Positions 50,159-61,661 of a stretch of DNA of 64,000 nt are shown in pieces; the first letter of the stretch is position 1; the number at the start of each line of letters is the position of its first letter. The stretch is from positions 146,375,690-146,439,689 of the forward strand of contig CM048553.1 in NCBI GenBank assembly GCA_026413225.1, written 5' to 3'. The stretch is from Otis tarda. Lineage: Eukaryota > Chordata > Aves > Otidiformes > Otididae. Under the pieces are notes generated by a model, which was not told the origin of the DNA, made no database searches, and saw only the letters and a program-made list of their open reading frames with translations. Position numbers and translations under genes: made by a program.

Positions 50159-51300
50159 ATAGAATCATAGAATCATAGAACGGTTAGAGTTGGAAGGGAC
50201 CTTGAAAGGTCATCTAGTCCAACCCCCCTGCAAGGAGCAGGGACATCCCCGACTAGATCAGGTTGCTCAGAGCCTCATCCAACCTGGCCTTGAACGTTTC
50301 CAGGGATGGGGCATTTACCACCTCTCTGGGCAACCTTTTCCAGTGTTCTACAACTCGCATCGTAAAAAATTTTTTCCTAATATCCAATCTAAATCTACCT
50401 CCCTCTATTTTAAAACCATTACCCCTCGTCCTATCACAGCAGGCCCTACTGAACAGCCTCTCCCCATCTTTCTTGTAGGCCCCCTTGAGGTACTGGAAGA
50501 CCGCTATCAGGTCTCCCCGGAGCCTCCTCTTCTCCAGGCTGAACAGCCCCAACTCTCTCAGCCTGTCCTCATAGGAGTGGTGCTCCAGCCCTCTTATCAT
50601 CTTTGTGGCCCTCCTCTGGACCTTCTCCAACTGGTCCATGTCCTTCTTATGCTGGGGACTCCAGAACTGGACACAGTACTCCAGGTGGGGTCTCACCAGG
50701 GCAGAGTAGAGGGGGAGAATCACCTCCCTCAACCTGCTGGCCACGCTTCTCTTGATGCAGCCCAGGATGCGGTTCTGGGCCACAAGAGCACATTGCTGGC
50801 TCATGCTGAGCTTCTCGTCCACCAGCACTCCCAAGTCCTTCTCCTCAGGGCTGCTCTCGATCCATTCTCCGCCCAGCCTGTATTTGTACCTGGGATTGCC
50901 ACGACCCAGGTGCAGGACCTTGCACTTGGCCTGGTTGAACTTCATGAGGTTGGCACGGGCCCACCTCTCCAGCCTGTCAAGGTCCCTCTGGATGGCATTC
51001 CTCCCTTCCACCGTGTCGATGGCACCACACAGCTTGGTGTCATTGGCAAACTTGCTGAGGGTGCACTCTATCCCACTGTCCATGTCGCCAACAAAGATGT
51101 TGAACAGGGCCAGGCCCAACACGGACCCCTGAGGGACGCCGCTCGTGACCGGTCTCCACATGGACATTGAGCCACTAACCACCACTCTCTGAGTGCGGCC
51201 ATCCAGCCAACTCCTTATCCACCGAGTGGTCCATCCATCAAACCTATGTCTCTCTAGTTTAGAGAATGTCATAGAATCTATGATTCTATGATTCTATGAC
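50159..51300 (-). mobile_element. CR1 LINE, 5'-truncated, best preserved copy
   Basis: The 3' end lies at the left: tail repeats ATAGAATCATAGAATCATAG (50159-50178), then the inverted UTR box GGTCATCTAGTCCAACCCCCC. The body is the reverse complement of the ORF2 C-terminal half and is open for 339 codons. At the truncated 5' end (right side) the element stops at AGAGAATGTC and is followed by CTATGATTCTATGATTCTATGA (51278-51299), the same tail repeat in the opposite orientation. It is very similar to the element at 11801-13034. Confidence 0.95.
50253..51272 (-). pseudogene. CR1 ORF2 reverse transcriptase C-terminal fragment
   Basis: A 339-codon frame without internal stops encodes the second half of the CR1 ORF2 protein, which in intact elements is an endonuclease-reverse transcriptase for target-primed retrotransposition. 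[10 protein letters not shown] lies at residues 44-53 and the catalytic box at residues 75-81 reads FANDTKL. The usual FADD has its first Asp changed to Asn (codon at 51042-51044). The change is G to A at a former CpG, as judged from the GCCGATGAC sequence in the copy at 12715. The C-terminal [19 protein letters not shown] segment and final DEALSNLI are intact, and the natural stop TAG is used. The first Met is simply the first ATG after the truncation, not a real start. No endonuclease domain is present. Confidence 0.92.
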
Positions 51301-54300
51301 AAAAGCATACCCATAACATCACGATAAAAAGTATAGGTAAAATAAAACTCTGTGTTTCTGTTCCTGAATCAGATATGTGTCTCCAAGAATTAAATAGAGC
51401 TATAAACAGCTGAAATACTCACACTGTGTGCCTGTAGATATTATTAAGCATTTTATATAAAAACATGTTGATATTTGTATGTTTTACATAAATTACCAAT
51501 TTATAGTTTAAATGGAATTTTAAATTTGTATGAGGTCAAGTAGTAGAGGATTTTAGCAAAATACTATTTGTAATCAATGCTACGGTAGTTTAACTTCTGC
51601 CAAGATTTAGTTGCTGAACACCTATGTACACAGATCAAAAGTGTATCTAATTTAATCATATTTAAAAATAAAATACATTAATGCTTCATTAGACACTTCT
51701 ATTAATAGTATGGATGTCTGTGTAGGAGATAGACTGTCATTTAGAGGGTTGGCGATCAGGCTGATATGAAATAGAAAGTAATTTGTAAAGCTTTGTTTTA
51801 ATACAGCTAGACTCTTCAAGACATTTATTAAGTAAAAAACCAACCAACCAAACAAACAAACAAAAACCACAACAGAAATCTTGTTCCGTGTCTGTCAACT
51901 ACAAAAGCAGACAAGGATGTGACAAAGACATAGATAAGCACAGTAAGGTCACCACTTAAATGAAAGAAAAAACACTTTCGGAGGAAAGATTGAACTAATG
52001 TCCTTGGAGTTCTACTATCCCCTGGGTGCCGAGGGGTAGCCAAGAAACAGAGGGCCATTAGGAATAGTTAAGACTATTTAGCTGCATAACCAGCAATGAA
52101 GGGAGAAGATACTTCCTCCCCAGCCTGTGACAGCTATCCTCCACATACAGGCAGAGTCCTATCAGCCAATGACATCTATCTTGGTTTTAGGAGTGTAGAC
52201 TAATTTAGTGTATGTTCTCTGATTTCTGCATCTCATATCCACGTTACAATGATAGAGATATCTGTCATTCAGCTATCTACAGGTCCTAGCTGACTGACAA
52301 CAAGTTTTCAGTCTAATCCCAGCTATGTAATGTTGCCCCAAAACGTTATGGTTAAGACTTGTCTAAGCAAGCACAACCACTCTATTGCTCAGGCCTGTCT
52401 GTGCTGAACTTAAGGCTTTACCTACTTTTCCGTAACTTGGAGCTGTCTTAAAGGAAATAATACATTTTGAATATATTTGAGTACAGACCAATGAGGTAAA
52501 ATGCTCCCATTTCAACAGCCTGCTACAGACTGAAATAGATGGTTTAGGACAACAAAGCGTTCATGACCTTCAAGGACATGACATACCAATGTCATTGTAC
52601 ATTCAACTACCTCCATTTCTTTCCCAGAAAGAAACAGGGAAGTCTTTGGCATGTGAACAGAACAGTAGCCCTCTGAGAAAATGAACAATTGTTTTGAAGT
52701 ATCAGCAAGGATTCAATCCAGAGTGAAGGAAGCTACTCACACCCAAAACCACTCTCTGTATTGGGTTATTAATAATATTTAGCTTGGGGTATCACAATCA
52801 ATAAGTTGAAAGCTGTTTGTAATTTTAGAAGGATGAGTAATTATGGCTGGCTATCTGCAAAAGGCTTCACTGATGTGACAGCAGTATTTACTAGCTTGAG
52901 AGATCAAAAGAGTTACAAAGAACTATATTAATAAAGAAATGGGAACAACTCCCCAATCTGCAATCTGCATATTTAATATTTGTAAAATTTTATCTAAAAA
53001 AATCCATTTGCCTGGTGCTGATTTACTCCAGATCTCTTTTTTTTTTTTTTCTGTTATGTAAGTTTAAATGCACATACATGTGTATACAATTCATTTTGCA
53101 TAGAGACATCTGGTCACTATTGTGCTCATCATCTAACATTCACAGGAAGATCTGCTACTACAAGAAAAAAACCCAGATTTTGTCTCATTTTCTATCCACG
53201 GAAAATTCTAATATTTTCTGATATCTGATATATCTTGTGACGGGTTAGTCCATTACAACATCTGTGTATATACGTGCATAAAATATATATTAAAAAATGA
53301 AATACTATTTCTTAATACACATCTTAGCATAGATTGTTTACTTGTGTCTATGTATGTACTTAAAAAAAACAACCAAGAGCCACTGAGAAGTCTAAGAGCA
53401 GGAAAAAGGAAAGTACCTGTGCATATCCTGAGGCCATTACCAGTCACATATTACAAGGATTTTCCTTTTTATTTAAATGACATTTTCTCCTAGATTTAAA
53501 TTGGAGAATACTGCTACAAGCTGCAACATCCCTCAAAGCAGAAGAATTATTACTATTTTTTTAACAGCATGATTTTATACTGTGGAAGCCCCAAAAGATT
53601 GCTTTTTACATTATTTCCAATATTGCAACAGCTTTGAATGGGCTAGACACGGTGTTTTCTCTAGAAATTTTAACTTTAGGGCAAAGTTAACAGATTACTT
53701 TTCTGATTTTTAAAAATTGAAGTTCTTGCAAGTGGAGGCTTTTTTTTTTTTTTTTTTTTGAAACAAGAAAAATGAGAAGACAGTCAAAGCATTCAAGTGT
53801 ACTCCCTGCCTAGAGTCTTTTAATTAGGAAGAGTATGCCTATTTTTTTTCAGGAGACAATAATGCTTAGAGTTCGGCCCAGCAAGGGTAAAACTGTGTAT
53901 CAGTTGGATACAGTTCATAGATTCTTCACCTTCTCAGTGTGTTTTACAGTGCATGTAGTTTACATGAACAGTATAAATCTTTGTGAAATGCCAGTTCTGT
54001 CTAATAGGTTGAACACTCCTACTGGTCTAACATTTAGCTTAGAAACATTAAACCTTACTATCCTGTGAAGGAAAATAAGCTCATGAGAGATACCAGATGG
54101 GCAGATGTGACACTGGAACCTCCAACCATATGGAGAAGGGTAAAGGATGAAAAACAAAATCAACATTCAGATAATCAGTACCTGTTTTCGCAATGATGTC
54201 AAGTTTCACCTGTGCAGGGAGCATGCACCTTACTGTGTTCTCATAAACATCTGTATATCAAGTGTAGCGTTAAACTCAACAGTTATGTGGGGATAAAGAG

Positions 54301-54473
54301 CACATGAGGTGGGCTCACACCTCACACTCAATTCTGGTCTCATAAGAAGAAAAGAGGAAGAAACACCTATGGAAATCATCAACTCATGAGTGTATTTGCA
54401 GGTAACTGCTTTATCTGTACATACAGCCAGAAGAATGACTCAAAGTAGGTAAGTTATGTTTTGAGTAAGATCA
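51301..54473. other. Unique AT-rich DNA, no gene seen
   Basis: It holds an AACC/AAAC simple repeat (listed at 51836) and long T runs near 53038-53051 and 53740-53759. Short frames (51652-51870, 53253-53447, 53835-54068) show no known domain. Confidence 0.5.
51836..51868. repeat. (AACC)n/(AAAC)n simple repeat
   Basis: The run ACCAACCAACCAAACAAACA is a compound tetranucleotide repeat. Confidence 0.85.
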
Positions 54474-54474
54474 G

Positions 54475-54529
54475 CCCCCCCCTTTTTTTGTGGTGTTTGT
54501 ATTACAGTCTCACATAGGGGGTGGGGGGG
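54475..54529. repeat. C8T7 run facing a G5TG7 run
   Basis: Eight C (54475-54482) then seven T, and 34 bases past the C run's partner zone a GGGGGTGGGGGGG block (54517-54529). The C and G blocks are complementary and could pair, or the G block could stack as a quadruplex. Function unknown. Confidence 0.7.
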
Positions 54530-55142
54530 AAGCTTCTTTCAAAATGTGTTTTCAATGTGGAATGAAAAAAGGCATAGAAATATCCAAGGGAGTGGAACTC
54601 TGAGCTGGTAAATTCATGTGGTGGTGTGAAATGCTGTATTGACTTTGTCAGTGAGGAGTCTGGGAAATCGTGAATCTGACTTTGTGGACCTGAGCTGCAC
54701 TGTGTGGCCCAAATAATTGCTAGTTCGGGGATCTTTGTCATGGGCATTATTTCTTGAGGTAGACTTACTCCAGGGAAAGACTTTATGTCAGCCTCTTAAT
54801 ATGGTTCAGAGGATGTACAAAGATCACAACTACAGTAGTACACAAGGTGCAGTTTGTGGTGCCCTATTGTGCTTCTGTACTGCTTCTCCTCACCATCATA
54901 GTCAGGTATGCCACCCACGTTTGCCATTTAAACTCTGAGAAGGAAGTCTGAAAAATTAATTTCCTTCTATAACTATTTTCTCTGACAGTAGTGAAGGGGC
55001 AGCGTTTGGCTGCCCACACTCAAAGACAATGCACTGATAATGAGGGCTATTTGAGAAGCCTCAGCTGGCCTTAGAGGTCTACAAGAAAATCTGGAAGTAT
55101 CATAGGACTAGCTCCCCAAATACTTCTGCTGAGAGGCCTCAT
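54530..55142. other. Unique DNA, no gene seen
   Basis: Short frames at 54502-54747 (minus) and 54717-54938 (plus) show no known domain. Confidence 0.5.
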
Positions 55143-55271
55143 CAGTGGCTCCTTTGGAGGTTTTTGAAACGCAGCTAGACAAGATCTTAAACAACCTAAT
55201 CTAATTTTCCAGTTAGCCCTACTTCCAGTACAAGTTTGGACTAGATAACTTCTAAAATATTTTTTTCCAGG
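55143..55271 (+). mobile_element. Relic CR1 3' end, interrupted by an LTR
   Basis: GGCTCCTTTGGAGGTTTTTG, CTAGACAAGATCTTAAACAA and GTTTGGACTAGATAACTTCT match the ORF2 end and 3' UTR of old CR1 subfamilies. It stops at TTTTCCAGG exactly where the LTR at 55272 starts. The bases after the LTR (GGATTAAATGATATTATG from 55901) resemble the expected CR1 continuation, so the LTR may have inserted into the CR1 tail. Confidence 0.75.
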
Positions 55272-55897
55272 TGTGATGGTTTAGCCCCAGTTACCACACA
55301 GTTTCTCCCTCCTCCCGCTTCCCAGTGGGAATGGAGGAGAGAATTGCGAAGGAAGGAGAACTCATGGGTTGAGATGAAGACAGTTTACTAAAATAGCAAA
55401 GGAAAACTACAATAATAACAGAATATAAGGATATTAAAATATACAAAATGAACAATGTATGTTTTCTCACCACTTGATGTCCCAATGACTGATACAGCCC
55501 GTCTTGAGCAGCAATCACGGAAACGAAACTGAGCAGCAAGCAAAAGAGTGAAAGGGAGCCAGCAAGGTAGAGGGAATGATGCCAGTGAGTGAGAGAGAGA
55601 TATGGATGCCAGGAAGGCAGATACCCTCCCTGGTCAACCACCACTTACATATGGAGCATGACGTTTATGGCATGGAATACTCTCTGTGGCCAGTTTGGGT
55701 CAATTATTCTGTCTATCTCTCTTCCAGCTTCCTGCATCTGCACATTAGTGAGATTTGGAAAGCAGGACAGTGTCCTTGGTCTCATTAACAACAACACATA
55801 TCATCAGGGTGTTTTATCAACATTCTTCACACATGAAATCCAAAGCACACTAGCTACTGAGAGGAAAATTAACTCCATCCCTGCCAAAACCAGGACA
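55272..55897 (-). mobile_element. Solo LTR, type B2
   Basis: The plus strand opens TGTGATGGTTTAGCCCCAG and closes CCAAAACCAGGACA. After inversion it matches the LTR at 1916-2538, including GTGATTGCTGCTCAAGACGG and the CATGGAATACTCTCTGTGGC region. Flanking 5-mers CCAGG (55267-55271) and TTAGG (55898-55902) share only their last three bases. The 117-codon minus-strand frame 55291-55644 and plus-strand frames 55576-55788 and 55589-55936 are LTR-derived. No internal retroviral genes are present. Confidence 0.84.
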
Positions 55898-58800
55898 TTA
55901 GGATTAAATGATATTATGCTCTTGAAGAGATCATAAAATAGATTGGATATAGCCCGATATTGAGAATGTTGTGCCATGGCAGCACAGATTACAGTTTTTG
56001 AGAAGCAGCAATGATTATTTTGTTCAAAAGGTAGAATGAAGTACATAAAAAAAAAATCTCCAGTAAATTCTATATCTTGCTTCATGTCTTGGGAAAATTG
56101 TGGTGTTATTTAGGATCTAATTATTCCTGGTTCCTTTTGGAAATCATGCTTTTAGTATCTTTGCTCTTTTTTTTTCCAGTACAGAGACCACAACCGTGAT
56201 GGCTTTTTGTAAAAATTGTGTGGCTATGCAATTATCATCCACAATCTAAGTTATTGTACTGAAGTAGGTTCAGTACAAAATAATTGTTAGTGGTGACTTT
56301 CCTTCTGCTCTGTCTACTCTGTCAATAGGCGTCAAATTTTCTTAAGAAAAGGGCAATAAATTTTATTCCTTTATTACTTTAAAACTGAATAGTTAAAATG
56401 TCATGTTCCAAGACAGCAACATTGACCTAGGAGACAGAGTTATTATAAAATTACCACAAGTGTGTCAACATAAGTCAATGAAACAACCAAGAAGCACACT
56501 GGAACAAGATAAATATTTATGTAACATTCACATTGACAAGAAACAAACCAGGGTGGCAAACCTGCATATTTTTTCTTCTTTGCAAATTAGCTTAATTTAG
56601 GTAATTGTGATTTCCATAATTTGTTACATTTTCAGGTTGTAACAGTAATTTTTTTTTTAAGGATGCTGACAGCAACTGGGAAAATATATCATTATTATGC
56701 AAGCATGAATTTATGTTTCCATATTAATAGCAAAATTTATTAAACTAAGTGAGCCCTTTTTTGGATGATGGGTAATGAAGATCAGTGACATTATGTCTTC
56801 AGTAATGATTTTTCTCTAATTAATTTTCTCAGCATATTTCTGGCTGATATCAAAGCTCCTAGCAACAGTGTGTTTATGTAACTGGACTGATATTGCTGCA
56901 TATCCCACTAGACTTGCTTTGCAGTTCAGTGTAATACTACTCTGTCCTTGATCATCTAATTCCATGAGATATTTTCCCATTTATTATGTTTAGTAAATCA
57001 AGCATTTTTTAAATTTAATTTTTCCCTTACTAATACTATAGTCTAAACAAAGGTGAATTCCCACAGGCTATTAATTTAACGTTAATCAAATTGTAATTAC
57101 ATTTCAATTATAGTTGTAATGTGCAATCATTTAAATAAACACAAAACAGATTTCCCAGTACGGTGATTCCATAAGATGGGAACTACACTAGATGGCTTCT
57201 GTCTCCTGTTTGTTTTGAACAAATTTTAGCACAAAAAAAAATATTTAAAACTCTGGTAAATATCAGAGATCCTTGGTGCTTATAATGAACTTTCTATTGA
57301 GTATTTCTCACTTAAACTTGATCCTGATACTTTGAAAATAATAGAAATGCAGTCTAAAATTCAGAGGATTTTTAAACCTTAATCTTTGGGTGAAGCAATG
57401 GATGAAACAATTGTTTAGGTGCAGGAGATACAGACCTTATTCTTGGCTTTGCAGTGCTCTTCTCTGTTACCTTCAATAAGCCTCTTCATCAGTGTATCTC
57501 TGTTTCCTTTTAATTTCATTAAGTGTTCATATAAATCATAAACCCTCCCTTTACTGGAGTGACTGTTTCCTGTTGCAGGGTGTTCTAACTGGTCCTAGTA
57601 GAAAAGTCTTAAGTGATCACACTGGAAGAACACATATTTATTAATTTACATCTTCAAAGTGCTCATGGTACATTTTGGTAAAATAGACTGTTGAATATAT
57701 TTATGAGTATTAAACAAACATTATTTACAGATAGGCACAGAATTAAAAATTAATTTTGACACACCCCACCATTCTAGGATACGTTCTAACAGTTCCTTAA
57801 AGTTTGTACCTCACTTTGCTGGGATAAGTACAAAGCAGGGGCTTCTTCCTGCAAACTGTAGGATCATATTTTTTTCAGTTGCACTCCACAACTTGCTGTT
57901 TCTTCACTGGTCTTCAACTCTACATCACACTTGAAATTTACTACAGAAGCATGTTCTACATACATTGAATTCTTATTCTGTGTTTTCATTGCTATCTCTG
58001 TATCTAGTTTTACCCAGCACTCAAAGTTGTGTCCCTATAATGATAAGTAATCACTTGTCATCAAAGCTTGCTATTCTTTTAGAACAGACATACCACTTAA
58101 TCTTGTCTAGGATTAATCTATTCAGAAGTTTCTCACAGATTATCATATACCTAAACTATTAACAGACATACACATTATAGTGCTGTATATTTTTTAGAAT
58201 TTGTGATACTTGAGGCAGCAGGAAGAGTTGTAGTATGCGTTACTACTTAAAATGGACAGCTAAGGATGTGAGCAACACAGCATGACTGGTGACAGTGAAC
58301 CCTGTGCTCCATGGTGCATGTGCTTGACTCTGATATGAACTCTTGACCCACATTTAAAAGACAGTTCATGAATGACACTTAAATATTAAGGTGTTAAGTT
58401 CCCTGGAGCAGATTTCTTTGAAATCCTTAAGATTCAGCTTCCAGACTTGACCTCTGGTCATAAAGCCAGGAAAGATACAAAGCAGTTCTGCCTGCACATT
58501 TTCTAGGATGTAAGAATATGAGGCTAGGCTGAGACTTCTGAATACAGTCCACATTGATTTATTGCTAGTAAATGGCAACACTTTGCTGAAAGTTAGCACT
58601 GTTTAATTTTTTTTTCCCTGTCTTTTCAAACTGTAATTACACTAATAAAAAATGAATAAACTAGGGAAAAAGAAATCCCAACCAAAACAAAAAACTGACC
58701 TTGTATGATATCTCCAGGCAACTGTGGGGCTATCTTATACACCACTTCAAGATATCTGAACTAGTCATCTAGCATTGTAAGTTTCTGCATTACTTTATCA

Positions 58801-59465
58801 ATTATTTAGGCCACTCATCCTCCTCTCTGAAAGTCATAAGACATTTAAGGAGTATATTACAGGTAATGACAATAGGCAGTGTACAAATTTCACTCATTTC
58901 ATTCAGTATTCACTCTTGATTACACATGACTGATCTGTGACAGACTGCAGATACTTTGTTTTTGTCTCTCTCTAATCTTAAAAATGTCCAGAAATTCCTA
59001 TAATAGAACTTAATATTTATGGAGTCCAGCAAATGGGTATAAAATAAAGTCTATTTTCTGACTTTTTATTATTTATTGAATAGAGCTGGAAATGTACAAA
59101 ATACTGTACTAATTACATAAGCTTACAGATGAGGAGAAAAAGAATAGAGGAAAGAACTTTAATAGAAGTAGATGCTATAAGTGCCACAAAGAAAATCATC
59201 CTGAAAATGTATAAGAAAGACTGTGCTCAGTGAGGAAAATAGCTTCATTTTTTTTGAGCCTGATTAACACCACCCCTTATATTCTGCAAATGTTACAATG
59301 TTAACATGATGTAATTAGCCTACACTGCATAAGCAGAAGGTTCAATATTTCCCTTGAATTGATTGCATACCCAGAGATTTATACTCTGGAATTACTGGTT
59401 GACCCTGGCTGCTGTTTTTCTGCCTTAACAACTAATTATAGCAGACTAGACCCTTTGAAACTTAG
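55898..59465. other. Unique AT-rich DNA, no gene seen
   Basis: About 3.6 kb with only short frames (56403-56600, 57965-58162, 58366-58599) lacking recognised domains. The first few dozen bases may be the rest of the interrupted CR1 tail. Confidence 0.5.
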
Positions 59466-60445
59466 ATCATAGAATCATAGACTCACAGAATGATTTGGGT
59501 TGAAAGGGACCTTTAAAGGTCATCTCGTCCAATGCCCATGCAATGACCAGGGACATCTTCGATTAGATCAGGTTGCTCAGAGCCCCATCCAACTGACCTT
59601 GAACGTTTCTAGCGATGGGGCATATACCACCTCTCTGGGCAACCTGTTCACCACTGTCATCATAAAAAAAAAAAAAAATCTTCCTTATATCTAGTCTGAA
59701 TCTATTCTTTTCAGTTTAAAACCATTACCCCTTGTAGAGCCTCACAACGGGCTCTACCAACAAGTTTATCTCTGTCTTTCTTATAAACCTCCTTTAAGTA
59801 GTGAAAGGCCGAAATAAGGTCTCCCTGGAGCCTTCTCTTCTCCAGGCTGAACAACCCCAACTCTCTCAGCCTTTCTCCATAGGAGAGGTGCTCTAGTCCT
59901 GATCATTTTTTTGGCCCTTCTCTGGACCCGCTTCAACAGGTCCACATCCTTCTTATATTGGGGGATCCAGAGCTGGATGCAGTATGCCAGGTGGGGTCTC
60001 ATGAGAATGAAGTAGAAGGGGAGAATCACCTCCTTCAAACTTCTGTCCATGCTTCTTCTGATGCAGCCCAGGATGCAGTTGACTTTCTGGGCTGGGAATG
60101 CACATTGCTGGCTCGTGTACAGCTTTTCATTTACCAGTACCCCCAAGGCATTCTCAGCAGGGCTGTTCTAAATCCATTCATTCCCCAGTCTATATTGATA
60201 CTGAGGATTGTCCTGACCTGTGCAGTACCTTGCACTCAGCCGTTTTGAACTTTGTAAGCCAACATGGGTTCCTGTCCTTCAGGCATGTCAACCACACCAC
60301 TCAGCTTGGTGTCATCTGCAAATTTGCTGAGGGTGCACTCAATCCCACTATTTCGTTGACGAAGATATTAAACAGTACTGATCCCGGTATGGACCCCTGA
60401 GGGACACCACTCATCACTGATCTCCATCCAGACATTGAGTAATTG
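59466..60445 (-). mobile_element. CR1 LINE, 5'-truncated, moderately diverged
   Basis: The plus strand starts with inverted tail repeats ATCATAGAATCATAGACTCA, then GGTCATCTCGTCCAATGCCC. The body is the reverse complement of the ORF2 C-terminal half. The catalytic region reads FADDTKL in translation of the reverse complement near 60305-60330, so that box is preserved. Frameshifts, including an expanded A run at about 59665-59678, break the frame into pieces such as 59781-60146 (121 codons). The right edge is at TCTCCATCCAGACATTGAG, about the same ORF2 region (the SMSMWR part) that is present in the 11801 and 50159 copies. Confidence 0.92.
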
Positions 60446-61226
60446 TCAAATTCATTTCAGGAACAGTCAAACTCTTTGTGTTCAATGAACACGCTATAGG
60501 GAATATATTATTAGTAATCTGTTATTATATTTTCCCTTCTATATCCCATAAGATCAACTTGACTATATTAAAGTCTGGACTGGAAAGCTGTTATCAGAAA
60601 TATCCTGTCTAAACTTTTTCCCACTTTGAAATATTGAAGATAAATGGGCACATGCTTATCTTACAGATGTAAAAATTGTGATTGCTGCAGTCGTCTCATT
60701 ATTTTACTTTGATGTATGAATTTTTTTTCTCTGACTCTCTGGCTAGCTAGGTAGAGATCAAATGTCACTGTCTATATTAGAATATGTACTAATTTCAGGA
60801 TATAAAAGATCAACTCATAGATGTTTCATATTTATATTTTTGTTAAAATAAAAATCTAATAGTAGGTTTCCAAAATGTACTATCTGTAACTTAAACATAG
60901 CCCTTCAGTAAATAAGAAGCTATCAACATTTAAATGCATTGCCATAAAACAAACAAATAAAACCAAACAACTCCAAAGAGCCGTAACTGATAAAATAGTT
61001 TTTCAATATTTTGCTGGAGGCATTCAAATTTCTACTAATGTAAACCAGAAGTTAAATTCTACCTCCTTTGTATCTAATAGTGCTCAGAAAAGAAACTGTT
61101 CCTGAGAAGTAGAGAGACACAGAATTATTCCATGCTGTCTCTTAAAACCAGACAAGAGTTGCACTCATAGCATTCTGTGACAAGAATCAAGGGGCAGTAC
61201 TTTAGTGCATATATTTTTTAAGCCTG
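60446..61226. other. Unique AT-rich DNA, no gene seen
   Basis: No frame or repeat family was recognised apart from a short AAAC-rich run near 60947-60968. Confidence 0.55.
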
Positions 61227-61661
61227 TGTCATGGTTTAGTCCTGCTCAGCAGCTAAAGTACCACATGGCTTTCACTCACTTCCCCCCTACTCCCCGCCTC
61301 GCCGCAGTGGGATAGGGAGGAGAATCAGGAGAAAGAGAAAGGCAAAACTCATAGGTTGGGATAAAAATAGTTTAACAAAAGAACAAAGCAAGAGAAAGCA
61401 AAGAGGGAAAAAAAATTCCAAACCAATAATAGAATATACTAAGCACATAATTCGCAGTACAACATCTCACAGTGGTTCCTAACACTCAGCTCATTCACAA
61501 GTAGTAAAAGTCACCCCTCCATGGCATCCCCCCTTTATATACTGAGCACTACTGACACAGGGTATCAAATATCACTTTGGCTAATTTGGATAACCTATCC
61601 CAGCTGTGAACCCTCTCAGCTTCTTGTGAAAATTAACTCTATCCTAGCTGGAACCATGACA
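61227..61661 (-). mobile_element. Solo LTR, type C, complete (435 bp)
   Basis: The two ends form a perfect 10-bp inverted repeat, TGTCATGGTT at the left and AACCATGACA at the right, which defines the boundaries well. On the minus strand a TATA-like TATATAAAG lies around 61532-61540. The body matches the decayed LTR at 546-1015: the CAGCAGCTAAAGTACCACA box, GGGAGGAGAATCAGGAG, AGTACAACATCTCACAGTGG and AACTCTATCCTAGCTGG. No convincing target duplication (CCTG left, CCCT right). No internal retroviral sequence adjoins it. Confidence 0.86.

Noticed and set aside
50190..51170. 326-codon plus-strand frame
   Set aside because: It is the opposite-strand shadow of the CR1 reverse transcriptase remnant on the minus strand.
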